From: CAWKDC01 sp964383495
GTDB taxonomy: Bacteria > Pseudomonadota > Gammaproteobacteria > JABCZS01
NCBI GenBank assembly: GCA_964383495.1
Contig: CAYLHG010000007.1
Location: 3,176 to 67,175, forward strand
Length of the DNA: 64,000 nucleotides
Reading direction: 5' to 3'
Of the stretch, positions 17,511 to 27,133 are shown piece after piece (the stretch's first letter is position 1; each line of letters begins with the position of its first letter). Position numbers and translations under genes: made by a program. Below the pieces are notes generated by a model. That model did not search any database and was not told where the DNA came from. It saw nothing but the letters and a program-made list of their open reading frames with translations.

Positions 17511-19316
17511 TTAGTACTTAGGTGTAGTACTATTACTGCTAACACCCTCCCCTGAGGTGCCACCACTTTTGAAATGCAAGAATCTTACCGGCGGGGATCC
17601 CGCTAAAGGCGCTTGCGTCTGTTCTATAATAGCAAGCTCGCGCGCCACTGTTTTCAAATTAGTCTCTGCATATGTTTTATCTTTAAAACATTCTTTAGCA
17701 GGGCGCTCAGTGTAAGGGTACGAAGCACTATATCGAACAATCGCTTTCACACCACTTTCGTCCCCATCTAATCTTTTCGGTGTCTTAATACCATATGTAG
17801 CAAATAATTTCTCTAATACATTTATAAAGCTTATTTGTTCTGAACCACGATTTTTAATAAAAGATAATGTTTTTCGAGCACAATGCGCACACATTTGATA
17901 TGTAGAATGCATGTCCATTACAACTGCATGTATTTTATAACCTCTTAAAGAGCTTATGTTTTTGTCTTTTGTACCCGGAAACATTTTTAAAACCAAATCA
18001 GTTAACACTTGCTTCATTAAACTCTCGTTGTACATTAAGCTCTCGTAATATAAGGTTTCACTATGCGCATCAGTTTGCGAGTTATATCTCCTGCCGGCTT
18101 CTGATTGAGTAATATTCTCTATGGGTGTTCTTCCTTGGCTGTGCTGGCTACTACTTCCTGGTCTATCTGGGGTAGGAGGAAGTGCACTCCTTGCTGCTAT
18201 AGATCCTTTCCCTTTTCTACTGCTTGAATTATTTGAAAATTCAAAATGAAGGCTCGCGCTGGTTGCTAAATTATTTGCAAAATCTTCCCGTTTTTTTTGA
18301 TCAGTCAGTGGGGATAATGCAAATTGTAATGACTTTTTTCCCTCGATAAAAACAGAAACAAATTTTCGTCCTACGCTTGAATTATTGGAAATAGGCCTAT
18401 CAGAAATCACAAATCCGATACTTGCAAAAATGCAATTCCCTTTGCCATACACTCCCAAATTAACGTACGCCTCATGAGCTTTCTTCATTTTGGCATGTAT
18501 GTCATTTCCTGGTACATCAATTTGTTTATATGGTCGAGTCTCTGCATTTTTACTGGGATAAATAAGATCGAGATCAAATCTTTCATGTATAAACCCTTCG
18601 CTTAATGAGCTTGTAGTAATAGCAGGTGTTACTGTCACAGTGGAAGCAGTTGGCTCTGTTATAGCCGGAGTAGCAGGTGGTACAGGAGCTTTTGCAGGAT
18701 CATATTGTGGTAATGCCAACGCAGCTTCGTAAGTGTACCCAGAAGCACATTCACGATTCGAACATTTCAACACCTCAGCACGCATTGGATTTTTGCCTTT
18801 AGTTGATTTTTTAGTAGGCCCTAGATCAATATCAAAAAAAGTTTGATGCTGACAGCAGCTACAAGCTCTATCTGCGTAAAAATAATTACCAGGAGCAAAT
18901 TGAATGTTGTTCTTAAGACGACCACCTACTGTCGCTGCGCTTAAAGGTGTTTTTGTTTTTTGATTTATGAAAGGGTTTCCCTCTTGCGTGGGATTATAAT
19001 AATATCGCGTATCTTGTCTCTCAATATAAGCAATATAAATAAGAGGATGTAGCTCTGTCGCAGGTGTTACTACTGGAGGTTCGGCAGGCTTCGGAGTTGC
19101 TGCAAGTACAAGCGCAGGCGCCACTGGCGTATCCTCAGCAGGCGCAACAGGGATAGGAATCGGAATCAAAAGCGGCTGCAGAACACCCACTTGAGCAACA
19201 ACCTCAGGGGCAGCAGGAGCCACAACAATGTGAGGAAAAATCGGCGATAGCGATGCAAAGGGCGCCCGTGCCACTACTGGCGGCAGTACAACAGGTATCT
19301 TGGAAGAAGATTTCAT
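17511..19316 (-). CDS. Deaminase-like zinc protein with Pro/Ala-rich N-terminus
   Basis: A 601-residue protein in three parts. Residues 1-90 are Pro/Ala/Val-rich low complexity. Residues 140-195 contain clustered cysteines (C152, C154, C155, then C185 and C190), probably a zinc knuckle. Residues 240-560 form the conserved part: a strand-rich GRKFVSVFIEGKK region, then H418-S-E420 and C476-A-H-C479 preceded by MDMHSTYQM. This [H]xE ... CxxC pair is the zinc-binding and catalytic signature of the cytidine-deaminase fold, as in bacterial toxin and effector deaminases. A low-complexity Ser-rich insert (360-400) precedes it. No signal peptide. It is convergent with the rml operon and monocistronic. 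The deaminase call rests on motif spacing only; substrate unknown. Confidence 0.55.
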   Translation of the reverse strand: MKSSSKIPVVLPPVVARAPFASLSPIFPHIVVAPAAPEVVAQVGVLQPLLIPIPIPVAPAEDTPVAPALVLAATPKPAEPPVVTPATELHPLIYIAYIERQDTRYYYNPTQEGNPFINQKTKTPLSAATVGGRLKNNIQFAPGNYFYADRACSCCQHQTFFDIDLGPTKKSTKGKNPMRAEVLKCSNRECASGYTYEAALALPQYDPAKAPVPPATPAITEPTASTVTVTPAITTSSLSEGFIHERFDLDLIYPSKNAETRPYKQIDVPGNDIHAKMKKAHEAYVNLGVYGKGNCIFASIGFVISDRPISNNSSVGRKFVSVFIEGKKSLQFALSPLTDQKKREDFANNLATSASLHFEFSNNSSSRKGKGSIAARSALPPTPDRPGSSSQHSQGRTPIENITQSEAGRRYNSQTDAHSETLYYESLMYNESLMKQVLTDLVLKMFPGTKDKNISSLRGYKIHAVVMDMHSTYQMCAHCARKTLSFIKNRGSEQISFINVLEKLFATYGIKTPKRLDGDESGVKAIVRYSASYPYTERPAKECFKDKTYAETNLKTVARELAIIEQTQAPLAGSPPVRFLHFKSGGTSGEGVSSNSTTPKY

Positions 19317-19459
19317 CAGGCGCCCTTTTAGTTAGTTAGAAACACCATTCTACACTATTTTTAACATTAAATTAAGCTTTAAAATCACTCAAGCTCCATG
19401 CGACCATGCAGCCCAATGGAATTTCATTGATTAATTGGAAAATATGGGATCTAGCGATT

Positions 19460-20014
19460 TTATTTCCATTTAATTGAACACCCCATACTAGGTGTTTGCT
19501 CGCGAGGCCCCTGCCCTGTTTCAGCAATTTGTTGCATGGCCAATAATAATTCGCGCTTTGCATTTCCCACAGGATCTTTGCCACTTTGGGTGGCTGCAAA
19601 ACGGCCGCGATATTGTAATTTAAGACCTGCGTTGTAACCAAAAAAATCTGGCGTACATACAGCGCCATATGCTTTTGCCACAGCTTGCGTTTCATCAATC
19701 AAATAAGGGAAAGGGAAATCAAATTTTTGCGCTATGTCATGCAAACATTCAGGAGCATCTTCTGGATATTCATTGTAATCATTTGCCATAATGGCAACAC
19801 ATCCCACCCCCATGCTCATCAAATGACGCGTGTCTTCAACCAATTCTGGCAAAATGGCTTTCACATAGGGGCAATGGTTGCAAATAAACATCACCAATAA
19901 ACCTTTTTCACCACGACAATTTGCTAAACAATGTTTTTTACCCTGGCTATCTTTCAATTCAAAATCAATCGATTTTGTATCAAATTCACAAACTGGGGTG
20001 TGTAAAAGCACCAT
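19460..20014 (-). CDS. Thioredoxin-like protein (AhpC/TSA-type fold)
   Basis: A 184-residue thioredoxin-fold protein. CNHCPY at residues 45-50 is the redox-active CxxC, and the cis-proline strand is in AVCTPDFF. This pattern is common in thioredoxin-family proteins of the redoxin type found in many proteobacteria; the physiological partner is unknown. No signal peptide, so cytoplasmic. Divergent from the glyoxalase II gene, with a 71-base shared upstream region. The C-terminal SMGCSIKWK, a conserved ending in this family, is present. Confidence 0.85.
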   Translation of the reverse strand: MVLLHTPVCEFDTKSIDFELKDSQGKKHCLANCRGEKGLLVMFICNHCPYVKAILPELVEDTRHLMSMGVGCVAIMANDYNEYPEDAPECLHDIAQKFDFPFPYLIDETQAVAKAYGAVCTPDFFGYNAGLKLQYRGRFAATQSGKDPVGNAKRELLLAMQQIAETGQGPREQTPSMGCSIKWK

Positions 20015-20085
20015 GAGTTTCTCCTTTTGCTCCCTATCAGATATAATAGTCTTTTTATGATAAAGACTCTACACTCGAGGATAAA

Positions 20086-20859
20086 ATGCCTACTTTAGTA
20101 TTGAAAATCAACAATACACTCAAGAATTTTAACTACCTTGTTTATTGCCAAGAAACACGTGATTGTCTTGTGATTGATCCTCTCGACGTAGATCTCATTT
20201 TAAAAACAGCGGCTCAAGAAAACCTTGATATTAAGTATATTGTGAATACGCATGAACACCCAGATCATACTGCTGGCAATATTCCGTTAAAAGAAAAAAC
20301 AGGCGCCATCATTATCGCACATTACCAAGCGCAACATATTCCAGGTTTTGACCGAGGGGTAAAAGCTAATGATATATTAGCTCTTGGCAACACCATTCAT
20401 TTAAACATATTAGAAACGCCCGGCCACACCTTTCATTCTATCTGTTTATTGGATGAAAAAACCCCTGCCATTTATACAGGGGATACATTATTTAATTGCG
20501 GCTGTGGCAATTGCTATCACAGTGGCAGTGCTGATGTCATGTTTGATACTTTCGAAACACAATTGCAATATTTGCCGAATGAAACACTGATTTATCCGGG
20601 GCATGATTATATTCACAATAACCTACAATTTGCGAAGCACTTGCAACCAGATCTCTCTGCTATTGTTGCATTGGAAAATAAGCTGCTGCAGCATGCACAT
20701 TACATCAGCACATTGGGTGAAGATAAAACAGTCGATCCTTTCTTTAGATTAGAAGACCCTCTGCTTATCCAAGCCATTCGTCAGCATATTTCTTTAAGTG
20801 CTCAGCCTCCACGCAAGGAAGTGTTCCTTGCTTTAAGGCAACTGAGAGATGCATGGTGA
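20086..20859 (+). CDS. gloB: Hydroxyacylglutathione hydrolase (glyoxalase II)
   Basis: Metallo-beta-lactamase fold hydrolase of 257 residues, usual for glyoxalase II, which splits S-lactoylglutathione to glutathione and lactate in methylglyoxal detoxification. The binuclear metal motif is THEHPDH (H56, H58, D60, H61), followed by ETPGHTFHS and YTGDTLFNCGCGN with the bridging aspartate and YPGHDY with the last histidine. The C-terminal domain has the conserved basic end (PPRKEVFLALRQLRD). Standalone gene. Confidence 0.92.
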   Translation: MPTLVLKINNTLKNFNYLVYCQETRDCLVIDPLDVDLILKTAAQENLDIKYIVNTHEHPDHTAGNIPLKEKTGAIIIAHYQAQHIPGFDRGVKANDILALGNTIHLNILETPGHTFHSICLLDEKTPAIYTGDTLFNCGCGNCYHSGSADVMFDTFETQLQYLPNETLIYPGHDYIHNNLQFAKHLQPDLSAIVALENKLLQHAHYISTLGEDKTVDPFFRLEDPLLIQAIRQHISLSAQPPRKEVFLALRQLRDAW

Positions 20860-20927
20860 CCCTAGGAAAAATAAAATATTTATTTTATTTATCAATAAAT
20901 TAAATTAGTTGTAATTATCAATTATAG

Positions 20928-21136
20928 GTTATCACACAAGCCATTCAAGTCACGTATGCTTTGCAAGATCCTCTCACTAAAGAACGTGAATATGCTGGCT
21001 TTTAGAAGCAATGCAAACGTATGGCTTGTCTCAAGGGGTTATCTTGACTAAAAATGAATCGTATGAGGAAACAGCCACCCTTGATTCAAAATCCTACCAA
21101 ATTAAGGTGCGGCCCCTATGGCAATGGTTGTGCTAA
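20928..21136 (+). pseudogene. Remnant of a DUF4143-type ATPase, C-terminal end only
   Basis: In the 344-base interval between gloB and the LysE gene, one frame reads ITQAIQVTYALQDPLTKERE and, after a frameshift near 21001, another reads LLEAMQTYGLSQGVILTKNE and ends RPLWQWLC. These match the C-terminal nuclease-like domain of AAA/DUF4143 proteins, which usually ends with a statement like IPLWKWLL. The N-terminal ATPase is absent and there is no start codon with a ribosome site, so this is a decayed fragment. An intact relative is at 45143-46417. The rest of the interval is AT-rich with no other signal. Confidence 0.7.
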
Positions 21137-21203
21137 TTTGCTTGTATAATTTACTTACCTATGATATTGATGAAAAATTGAATAACATTTTTGAGTACTG
21201 GAA

Positions 21204-21824
21204 ATGAATATGGAATTACTGATTGCATTTATGATTTATGCGTTTGTCAGCGCGGGCACACCTGGGCCTAATAACGTCATGCTATTAGCCTCAGGCGTGC
21301 ATTTTGGTGTGCGAAAAACAGTGCCTCATATTATGGGAGTAGCATTTGGGTTTGGGTTCATGGTGTTTTTAGCAGGCATGGGCCTACTATCTATATTAAG
21401 TGATCTCCCGCTAGTGTACGAAATATTACATGTCGTCAGTATTGTTTATTTATTGTATTTGGCATGGAAAATTGCAACTGCTGAGCCATTACACAATGGC
21501 AAAGCAACACAGAAAAAACCGATGACATTTTTACAAGCCGCTGCATTTCAATGGGTCAACCCAAAAGCAATCATGATGGCTATTGTTGCTATTACTACTT
21601 ACGTACCGGAACAAAAAATAGGAGAAGCGTTATTCTTAGCTGTAGGGGCAGTATCTGTCGGCTATAGTGTAGCGAGCCTTTTTTGTGCCACAACATGGGC
21701 CGCATTTGGCAGCGGTTTTCAACGTTTTTTGAAAAATCCGCTGCATTATAAAATATTCAACATTACAATGGCAGTGCTGTTAATTTTATCGCTTTACCCC
21801 TTGTTGATTGAAATCTTGACCTAA
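21204..21824 (+). CDS. LysE/RhtB family exporter
   Basis: A 206-residue inner-membrane protein with six hydrophobic segments. The N-terminal signature FVSAGTPGPNNVMLLASG (residues 14-31) is diagnostic of the LysE/RhtB amino-acid exporter superfamily; QWVNPKAIMMA is the second conserved segment. Substrate (threonine, homoserine, lysine or similar) is not predictable. ATG at 21204 is used; another ATG two codons later is equally close to the weak GGAA site. Standalone, next to a decayed ATPase gene. Confidence 0.9.
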   Translation: MNMELLIAFMIYAFVSAGTPGPNNVMLLASGVHFGVRKTVPHIMGVAFGFGFMVFLAGMGLLSILSDLPLVYEILHVVSIVYLLYLAWKIATAEPLHNGKATQKKPMTFLQAAAFQWVNPKAIMMAIVAITTYVPEQKIGEALFLAVGAVSVGYSVASLFCATTWAAFGSGFQRFLKNPLHYKIFNITMAVLLILSLYPLLIEILT

Positions 21825-22015
21825 GATGATGCACCCCTACGCTTAGATGCTCGATTTTCGCAATACAATTCTTTGAGCGATTATCATTAATTTGCATTGC
21901 TTGCAATTGCCTTTGCTAAATCTGCCACTGCTAATGTTTCAGCAAACACTGACTGCTTTTGGTTAACGGATTGCACCGGCTTAGACTAGTAGGGCCTTAT
22001 GGCGAAAGGTGATAA

Positions 22016-23191
22016 TTATTCCCCCTTCAAAGCAGGATATTCACCATTCTTAAATACCCACACGTCCCGGCTCCAACGCTTACTTTCAGGAAATGTTTTA
22101 TCATGTTGCTTTGTCATCTCTTTTGTTGATTTTCCTTCACCACCTTCAACTCCTGCATATTTACGTTGTGCAAGTTGTTTATCAAAATAAGCCTCAATCA
22201 CACCCACTTTACTACCAAAATCTCCATCACGATTTTCCGCACCAATTAACCCGCGCCCATTGTCTATTGCAACAACCTCACCCGCAGCATAGACGTGATC
22301 CAATGTTGCACTACCAAAACGAATTCGACCAATAAGCCCACCTGAAAATGAAAATGAACCTACCAAAACACGTGCGTAACTGTTTTTAATAAGTAAATTA
22401 TCACCTTCCAACATGCCAACTAACCCACCTGAATGATAAGGCGAGCTTACGAAGCCTGCTGCAGAAGATTGCATAATACTCACATTATCTCCTGCATCAC
22501 CCACGAGCCCTCCAAATACCATGTCTTCAGGATACGGCTCCGTACGCTGTCCTTCTTGGATAGGTAGTAATCCTGTTACGCTGCTATTTTCAATCCCCAC
22601 ACCGTACGCAACGCCGAAAAACCCTCCTGCAAACGTATGTTGTTTGATCGCGATATTCAATAAACGTACGTGCAGAATCTTGCTATCAACAGCTAAGCCC
22701 GCAAGCCCACCCGCAAATCCAGACACATTCCATAGAGAATCATTTGTTGTATCACCCGCAATTATAATATCTTTTCCCGTAATATCACTGACAGTAGTTC
22801 CTTTCATATCCCCTGCAAGCAACCCACGGTGCGTATCATCGTCACTCAGTACCATTACATTTTCAAATGCAAGATCTGAAATCGTAGCCCCTTGAGTGTT
22901 TTCAAATAAACCACCTTTTTTATCTTTGCCACTTCCTGCGGTGATCATTAAATGGCGAATTGCATAAACGCCTCCATCGGCTTTATTGCCTGAAAGTGTG
23001 CCAGAAAAAGTGCCTTTAATAGGCGTGAAATCAAACCCTGTGCAATTAATGTCTTCAATTAAATGATAGTCAGCTTTCAGATTAGCGCCCATGCTTTGTA
23101 GATCGGTGCAAGAAGCAATGGCAATGCTTTCATCAGCATGTCCTATTTGCAGAAAAGAAAACAGAGCGAGTGTAGATAATAGCTTGAACAT
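22016..23191 (-). CDS. Secreted GLUG-repeat protein
   Basis: A 391-residue protein with a signal peptide (cut after GHA, about residue 19). The mature part consists of repeats with the GLUG pattern: KGGLFENT, AGGLAGLAV, FGGLVGDAG, SGGLVGMLEG and SGGLIGRI, each followed by short strands, as in right-handed beta-helix/adhesin regions of surface proteins. The end (KSTKEMTKQHD, then WVFKNGEYPAL) matches the conserved closing segment of GLUG proteins. Probably a surface or periplasmic stalk-like protein. No cell-wall anchor or transporter domain is seen. AGGAGG precedes the start; single gene upstream of surA. Confidence 0.75.
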   Translation of the reverse strand: MFKLLSTLALFSFLQIGHADESIAIASCTDLQSMGANLKADYHLIEDINCTGFDFTPIKGTFSGTLSGNKADGGVYAIRHLMITAGSGKDKKGGLFENTQGATISDLAFENVMVLSDDDTHRGLLAGDMKGTTVSDITGKDIIIAGDTTNDSLWNVSGFAGGLAGLAVDSKILHVRLLNIAIKQHTFAGGFFGVAYGVGIENSSVTGLLPIQEGQRTEPYPEDMVFGGLVGDAGDNVSIMQSSAAGFVSSPYHSGGLVGMLEGDNLLIKNSYARVLVGSFSFSGGLIGRIRFGSATLDHVYAAGEVVAIDNGRGLIGAENRDGDFGSKVGVIEAYFDKQLAQRKYAGVEGGEGKSTKEMTKQHDKTFPESKRWSRDVWVFKNGEYPALKGE

Positions 23192-23261
23192 ATTTACCTC
23201 CTAATTACCAAACTGGAGACCACATAATCTAAGCTTGTCATTGCGAGCGCAACGATTACAT

Positions 23262-24548
23262 TTACAAATACGTCTGTATTTCAGCTTGATCGCGCAACTG
23301 CGTATACCAATTTTGCAATGCTTCATTCATTTTGCGTTGGTACAATTTATCTTGAATTTCGGCACGTAATAATTCATATGAAACTTCACGCTTTTTACGT
23401 TCCAATACTTCAATCACATGCCAACCAAAGGGTGTTAATACAGGTTCACTCATTACACCTACTTTCAATGTTTGCATCTCTTCTGCAAAGCGCGGTGTCA
23501 ACGTTTTGGCTTGCATAAAACCTAAGTCCCCCCCAGATTGCTTGGAGCCAGGATCATCTGAATATGTTTTTGCCAATGCTGCAAAATCTTCACCTGCTTT
23601 GAGCTTAGCAACCACTTCATCAATACGTTCACGCGCTTTTTGTTCATCACGCACTTGATTTAAAGCAACTAAGATATGGCGAACGTGCGTTTCTTCTACC
23701 CATTGCTTGGGCGCAGCATTTTCTTTTAAATCTAACAGCTGCACAATGTGTAAGCCGCTCGGATCTTGTACTGGGCCTTTCACATCCCCTTTATTAAAAC
23801 CGGCAGCTTTGTCACTTAATAACGTCGGCAATTCGTGTGCAAAACGCCAACCTAAATCGGTTCTTTCCAACACATCGCTACTATCAGAATATTTTAACGC
23901 TACTTGATGGAAGTCTTCTTTCGTTTTTAATTTTGCTAACACTTCCTCGGCCTTCTTATTTGCTTCTGCTAATTTTTCCGAAGAAGGATCTTTGGGCAAA
24001 GCGATCAAAATATGTCCAAACAAATATTGACGTTGAGATTCAACACGGTTTTTATTTTGCGCGACCCAATGGTCAATTTCCGCTTCACTCAGTTTGATAT
24101 TCGAACCTACCAAACGCTGCTGCGTACGAGAAATCATTACCTGATTGCGCAGATCTGCTTCAAATTTTTTATAATCAATCCCATCCTGAGCCAACAAGTT
24201 TTTTAATTGATCCACACTCACATTATTTTGCTTTGCTACCGTTGCTAATGCTTGCTTCACATCCGCATCCGTCACAGCCACACCGCCGCGCTCGGCTGCT
24301 TGCTTCACTAAAGTTTGCTCTATCATACGATCTAGCACTTGATGCGATAACACTTCATCGGTCGGCATATCTTGGTTTTGAGAAGATTTTTTAAATTGCT
24401 CTTTGAGAAGCGCTAAGCGAAATTCAAGCTCGTGTGCAGTGATAACATCGTTATTCACCACTGCCACAATTTTATCCAAACTTTGAGGCGCAGCCCATGA
24501 GGCTACACTGTAGAAGAAAAATAACAAAACAATCATAAATTGACGCAT
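23262..24548 (-). CDS. surA: Periplasmic peptidyl-prolyl isomerase/chaperone SurA
   Basis: A 428-residue periplasmic chaperone for outer-membrane barrels. Signal peptide ends near ASWA (about residue 19). The N-terminal SurA chaperone domain begins PQSLDKIVAVVNNDVITAHE, followed by two parvulin domains, one starting near QYLFGHILIALP (about 175) and one near VRHILVALNQ (about 289) with GGDLGFMQ and TPFGWHVIEV signatures. It lies directly downstream of lptD (one-base overlap), as in other gammaproteobacteria, which fits its role in folding LptD. Confidence 0.95.
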   Translation of the reverse strand: MRQFMIVLLFFFYSVASWAAPQSLDKIVAVVNNDVITAHELEFRLALLKEQFKKSSQNQDMPTDEVLSHQVLDRMIEQTLVKQAAERGGVAVTDADVKQALATVAKQNNVSVDQLKNLLAQDGIDYKKFEADLRNQVMISRTQQRLVGSNIKLSEAEIDHWVAQNKNRVESQRQYLFGHILIALPKDPSSEKLAEANKKAEEVLAKLKTKEDFHQVALKYSDSSDVLERTDLGWRFAHELPTLLSDKAAGFNKGDVKGPVQDPSGLHIVQLLDLKENAAPKQWVEETHVRHILVALNQVRDEQKARERIDEVVAKLKAGEDFAALAKTYSDDPGSKQSGGDLGFMQAKTLTPRFAEEMQTLKVGVMSEPVLTPFGWHVIEVLERKKREVSYELLRAEIQDKLYQRKMNEALQNWYTQLRDQAEIQTYL

Positions 24549-27070
24549 CAGTAAGTTACCTCGAACCGATCTTGATATCCAGGCAGGTTGGTTGTAAAGT
24601 AATCCACCGGAGAACGCCCTACAGACCCTAGCCCTTTAAATACCCATTGTAAATAATATTCTGTATTGAATGTTTCTGCGCCCGGCTCACCCGTGTTGAG
24701 CTGCAAATAACGCCGAGCACCTGTGCGAACCGCCCAGCAACAGTTTTCGTATTCTAAACCGCCAAAACTGTCAATGGTGAATGCGTTTTTGATGTCATAA
24801 TACCAACGACCTAACACATTTATACGGTCCGTTACACCTACAGAAAACCCAATATCTGATTGTACCAAATCTGCTGAGCTGCCGCCAAGTATTTCATCTG
24901 AGCTTAAGTTGCCTGACTCTTCATATCGAAAACCAATATGCATAAGGGTCCGCATGCTGGGTTGAAAATGAAACCGCAACGCCGCTAGATCGCTCTGCGT
25001 ATCATACGTATGAAAACGTCCGTCTCCCGTTAAATACCATCGCGAATTAAAACGATACAATATATCTGCCACCAACGGAGAAGTGTCTGCTGTAGCGCCT
25101 GGATCTTCTGTTTTATAGCACGCAGGATCAATTTCTGTATCACATAACATCACGCGACGATCTTCAAAATAAACAATTTCCCCCACTGTTGTTTTGAACC
25201 GCTCTGCTCCCATTTTTTCATCATAAAAACGCGATGTCAATGCTAAACTTACTTGATTAGCATCGCCAATGCGATCAATTCCTGAGAAACGATTTTGCCG
25301 AAATAATTGTGCTGTTGTAAATTCATAACGTGCGGTATCAAAGACTGGCAAATCATTTTGATCATGATAGGGAATAAAAACATAATATAAGCGTGGTTCT
25401 AATGTTTGTTGATAATTTGTTTTAAACACTTTCACATCGCGTTCAAAAATTAACCCCATATCCATGGTTGCTGCAGGAATAGCGCTTTGCGGTGATGTGG
25501 GGTCATTAAACGCGGCATCTCTTTCTGAAAGCGTTAAATCATATACTGTTTCATATAAAGTAGTAGATGGAATAATAAATCCATACATTGCGCGTTGTGG
25601 AAAAAACACAGTAGGCTCAATATGGTAGCGGTTACCGTACGTAGGCGTTTCATTAATCAATGGATCAAATTCATGCTGAAAAGCAGTGAACTGCCCAAGC
25701 CCTGAAAAACGAAACCCGTAATCCGGCCAATAAGGCATGTATGCAGCGCTAAAGCTTGGCATAATACGATAAGGAGGATTAACCAAATTTGCTTCAAAAG
25801 GCTGAATGGTTTGATAATTCTGCACAAATAATTTTGCTGTCCATGCCTCATCAATATAATCTAATTCTGCACGCTGACGCAACAAGCGCTCGTCCTCACT
25901 GAAATCATTTGGACCGAAATCAATTAAATATTCATCATCAGAGACTTGATTATACTCAAGCGCACTACTCCAATGATTATTGTAATAACCATTCAATGTT
26001 GTATTAATTAACCAGCGATTGCTACCAGCATCTTCAAGATTTTCACGACGAGGATCAGTTGGGTCAGGCACAGCAGGGCTCGCTAAATGTCTTTCACGAA
26101 AATTAATAAATCTTCTATCATGATTTAGATATTCCCAATAAACAGTTCCGTATTGGTATCTATCAAGATATCGTGCTTCGGTTCCCCATTGAAACCCACG
26201 ATCAGACATCCAATTAGGCGCAATGGTAGCATCATAATTAGGCGCCAAATTAAAATAATAAGGAACTTTGATTGATAAACCATTTTGCGCTGAAGAACGA
26301 TACTCAGGCGTTAAAAAACCGCTCTTGCGTCGATCATCAATTGGAAAATCAAAATAAGGCAAATACAAAACAGGCACTTTCTCTATATAAAAAAGTGAAT
26401 GGTATGTTGTTCCACGCCCTGTGGCTTCATCCAATCTCACTTCTTTCGCTTTTAAATTCCATAAATTATCGCCAGGAGGGCAGGTTGTATACGTTGCATC
26501 GTATAAATACATAGGGGAATCTTTTGCTGTTTTAGCTTTTGACGCCTCTCCTCGTGCTTGACGAGGATAATAACGATACTGCGCATTCCATAATGTCGTT
26601 TCATTATTTGCAAAAATCACCGAGGCTTTATCTGCATACACTCTAAAGCCAGGCTCCTCTAACATGACTCCGCCTGAAGCCGTGATTTTTTGAAATTCCC
26701 CTTCTTCATCACGCGCTACAATAACCTTATCCGCAAATAAACGTCGATCTGGCTCCACCAATTCCACATTTCCCGTTAATTCAGAAGACCCCGTATTAAA
26801 AAACAAAGAAGAATTTGCTTGAATAACGCTACCTGAAGGTTGATGAGAAGAAAATTCAGGGGCGGCATAATGTCCATGGCATGCGCTTTGACCAGGAGGT
26901 TCGGGCACCCAGTCGACAAATACTTGCCTATCATCCAGCATAATTGCCTTTGGTTCACTGACAGCACCAAAAGCAGGTGTGTTTTCTGACATAATTTCAT
27001 TAGGAACAGCGAAAGCACCCAAGAAAGGTGTTAAGAGGTATACTATGATGAGGGTGGAACGTCTTACCAT
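24548..27070 (-). CDS. lptD: LPS-assembly protein LptD
   Basis: An 840-residue outer-membrane protein that inserts LPS into the outer leaflet with LptE. Signal peptide ends near residue 21; residues 80-190 form the LptA/OstA-like jellyroll (GNVELVEPDRRLFADKVIV, then ITASGGVMLEEPGFRVYADK). The rest is the 26-strand barrel, with YLPYFDFPIDDRRKSGFLTP as a conserved landmark. Cysteines near CPPGDNLW and ENCCWAV would form the interdomain disulfides. Length is normal. Divergent from amgK; downstream gene is surA. Confidence 0.96.
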   Translation of the reverse strand: MVRRSTLIIVYLLTPFLGAFAVPNEIMSENTPAFGAVSEPKAIMLDDRQVFVDWVPEPPGQSACHGHYAAPEFSSHQPSGSVIQANSSLFFNTGSSELTGNVELVEPDRRLFADKVIVARDEEGEFQKITASGGVMLEEPGFRVYADKASVIFANNETTLWNAQYRYYPRQARGEASKAKTAKDSPMYLYDATYTTCPPGDNLWNLKAKEVRLDEATGRGTTYHSLFYIEKVPVLYLPYFDFPIDDRRKSGFLTPEYRSSAQNGLSIKVPYYFNLAPNYDATIAPNWMSDRGFQWGTEARYLDRYQYGTVYWEYLNHDRRFINFRERHLASPAVPDPTDPRRENLEDAGSNRWLINTTLNGYYNNHWSSALEYNQVSDDEYLIDFGPNDFSEDERLLRQRAELDYIDEAWTAKLFVQNYQTIQPFEANLVNPPYRIMPSFSAAYMPYWPDYGFRFSGLGQFTAFQHEFDPLINETPTYGNRYHIEPTVFFPQRAMYGFIIPSTTLYETVYDLTLSERDAAFNDPTSPQSAIPAATMDMGLIFERDVKVFKTNYQQTLEPRLYYVFIPYHDQNDLPVFDTARYEFTTAQLFRQNRFSGIDRIGDANQVSLALTSRFYDEKMGAERFKTTVGEIVYFEDRRVMLCDTEIDPACYKTEDPGATADTSPLVADILYRFNSRWYLTGDGRFHTYDTQSDLAALRFHFQPSMRTLMHIGFRYEESGNLSSDEILGGSSADLVQSDIGFSVGVTDRINVLGRWYYDIKNAFTIDSFGGLEYENCCWAVRTGARRYLQLNTGEPGAETFNTEYYLQWVFKGLGSVGRSPVDYFTTNLPGYQDRFEVTY

Positions 27071-27133
27071 GACGGCGATTTTCCCAGCGGCTTTCCTTAG
27101 TTATGATACGATTATACCGAGTTTCTTTTTTCT

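Noticed and set aside
19372..19698. Open frame of 108 codons on the minus strand
   Set aside because: Overlaps the 3' part of the thioredoxin-like gene in another frame; no ribosome site or family.
21860..21990. Minus-strand frame ending LAVADLAKAIASNAN after LysE
   Set aside because: Only about 32 residues, interrupted upstream by a stop, no start codon context; no family recognised.
23235..23257. Sequence resembling the dispersed TTGTCATTGCGAGCGC repeat type
   Set aside because: Seen only once in this window and only a 5-bp stem; a repeat family cannot be claimed from one copy.
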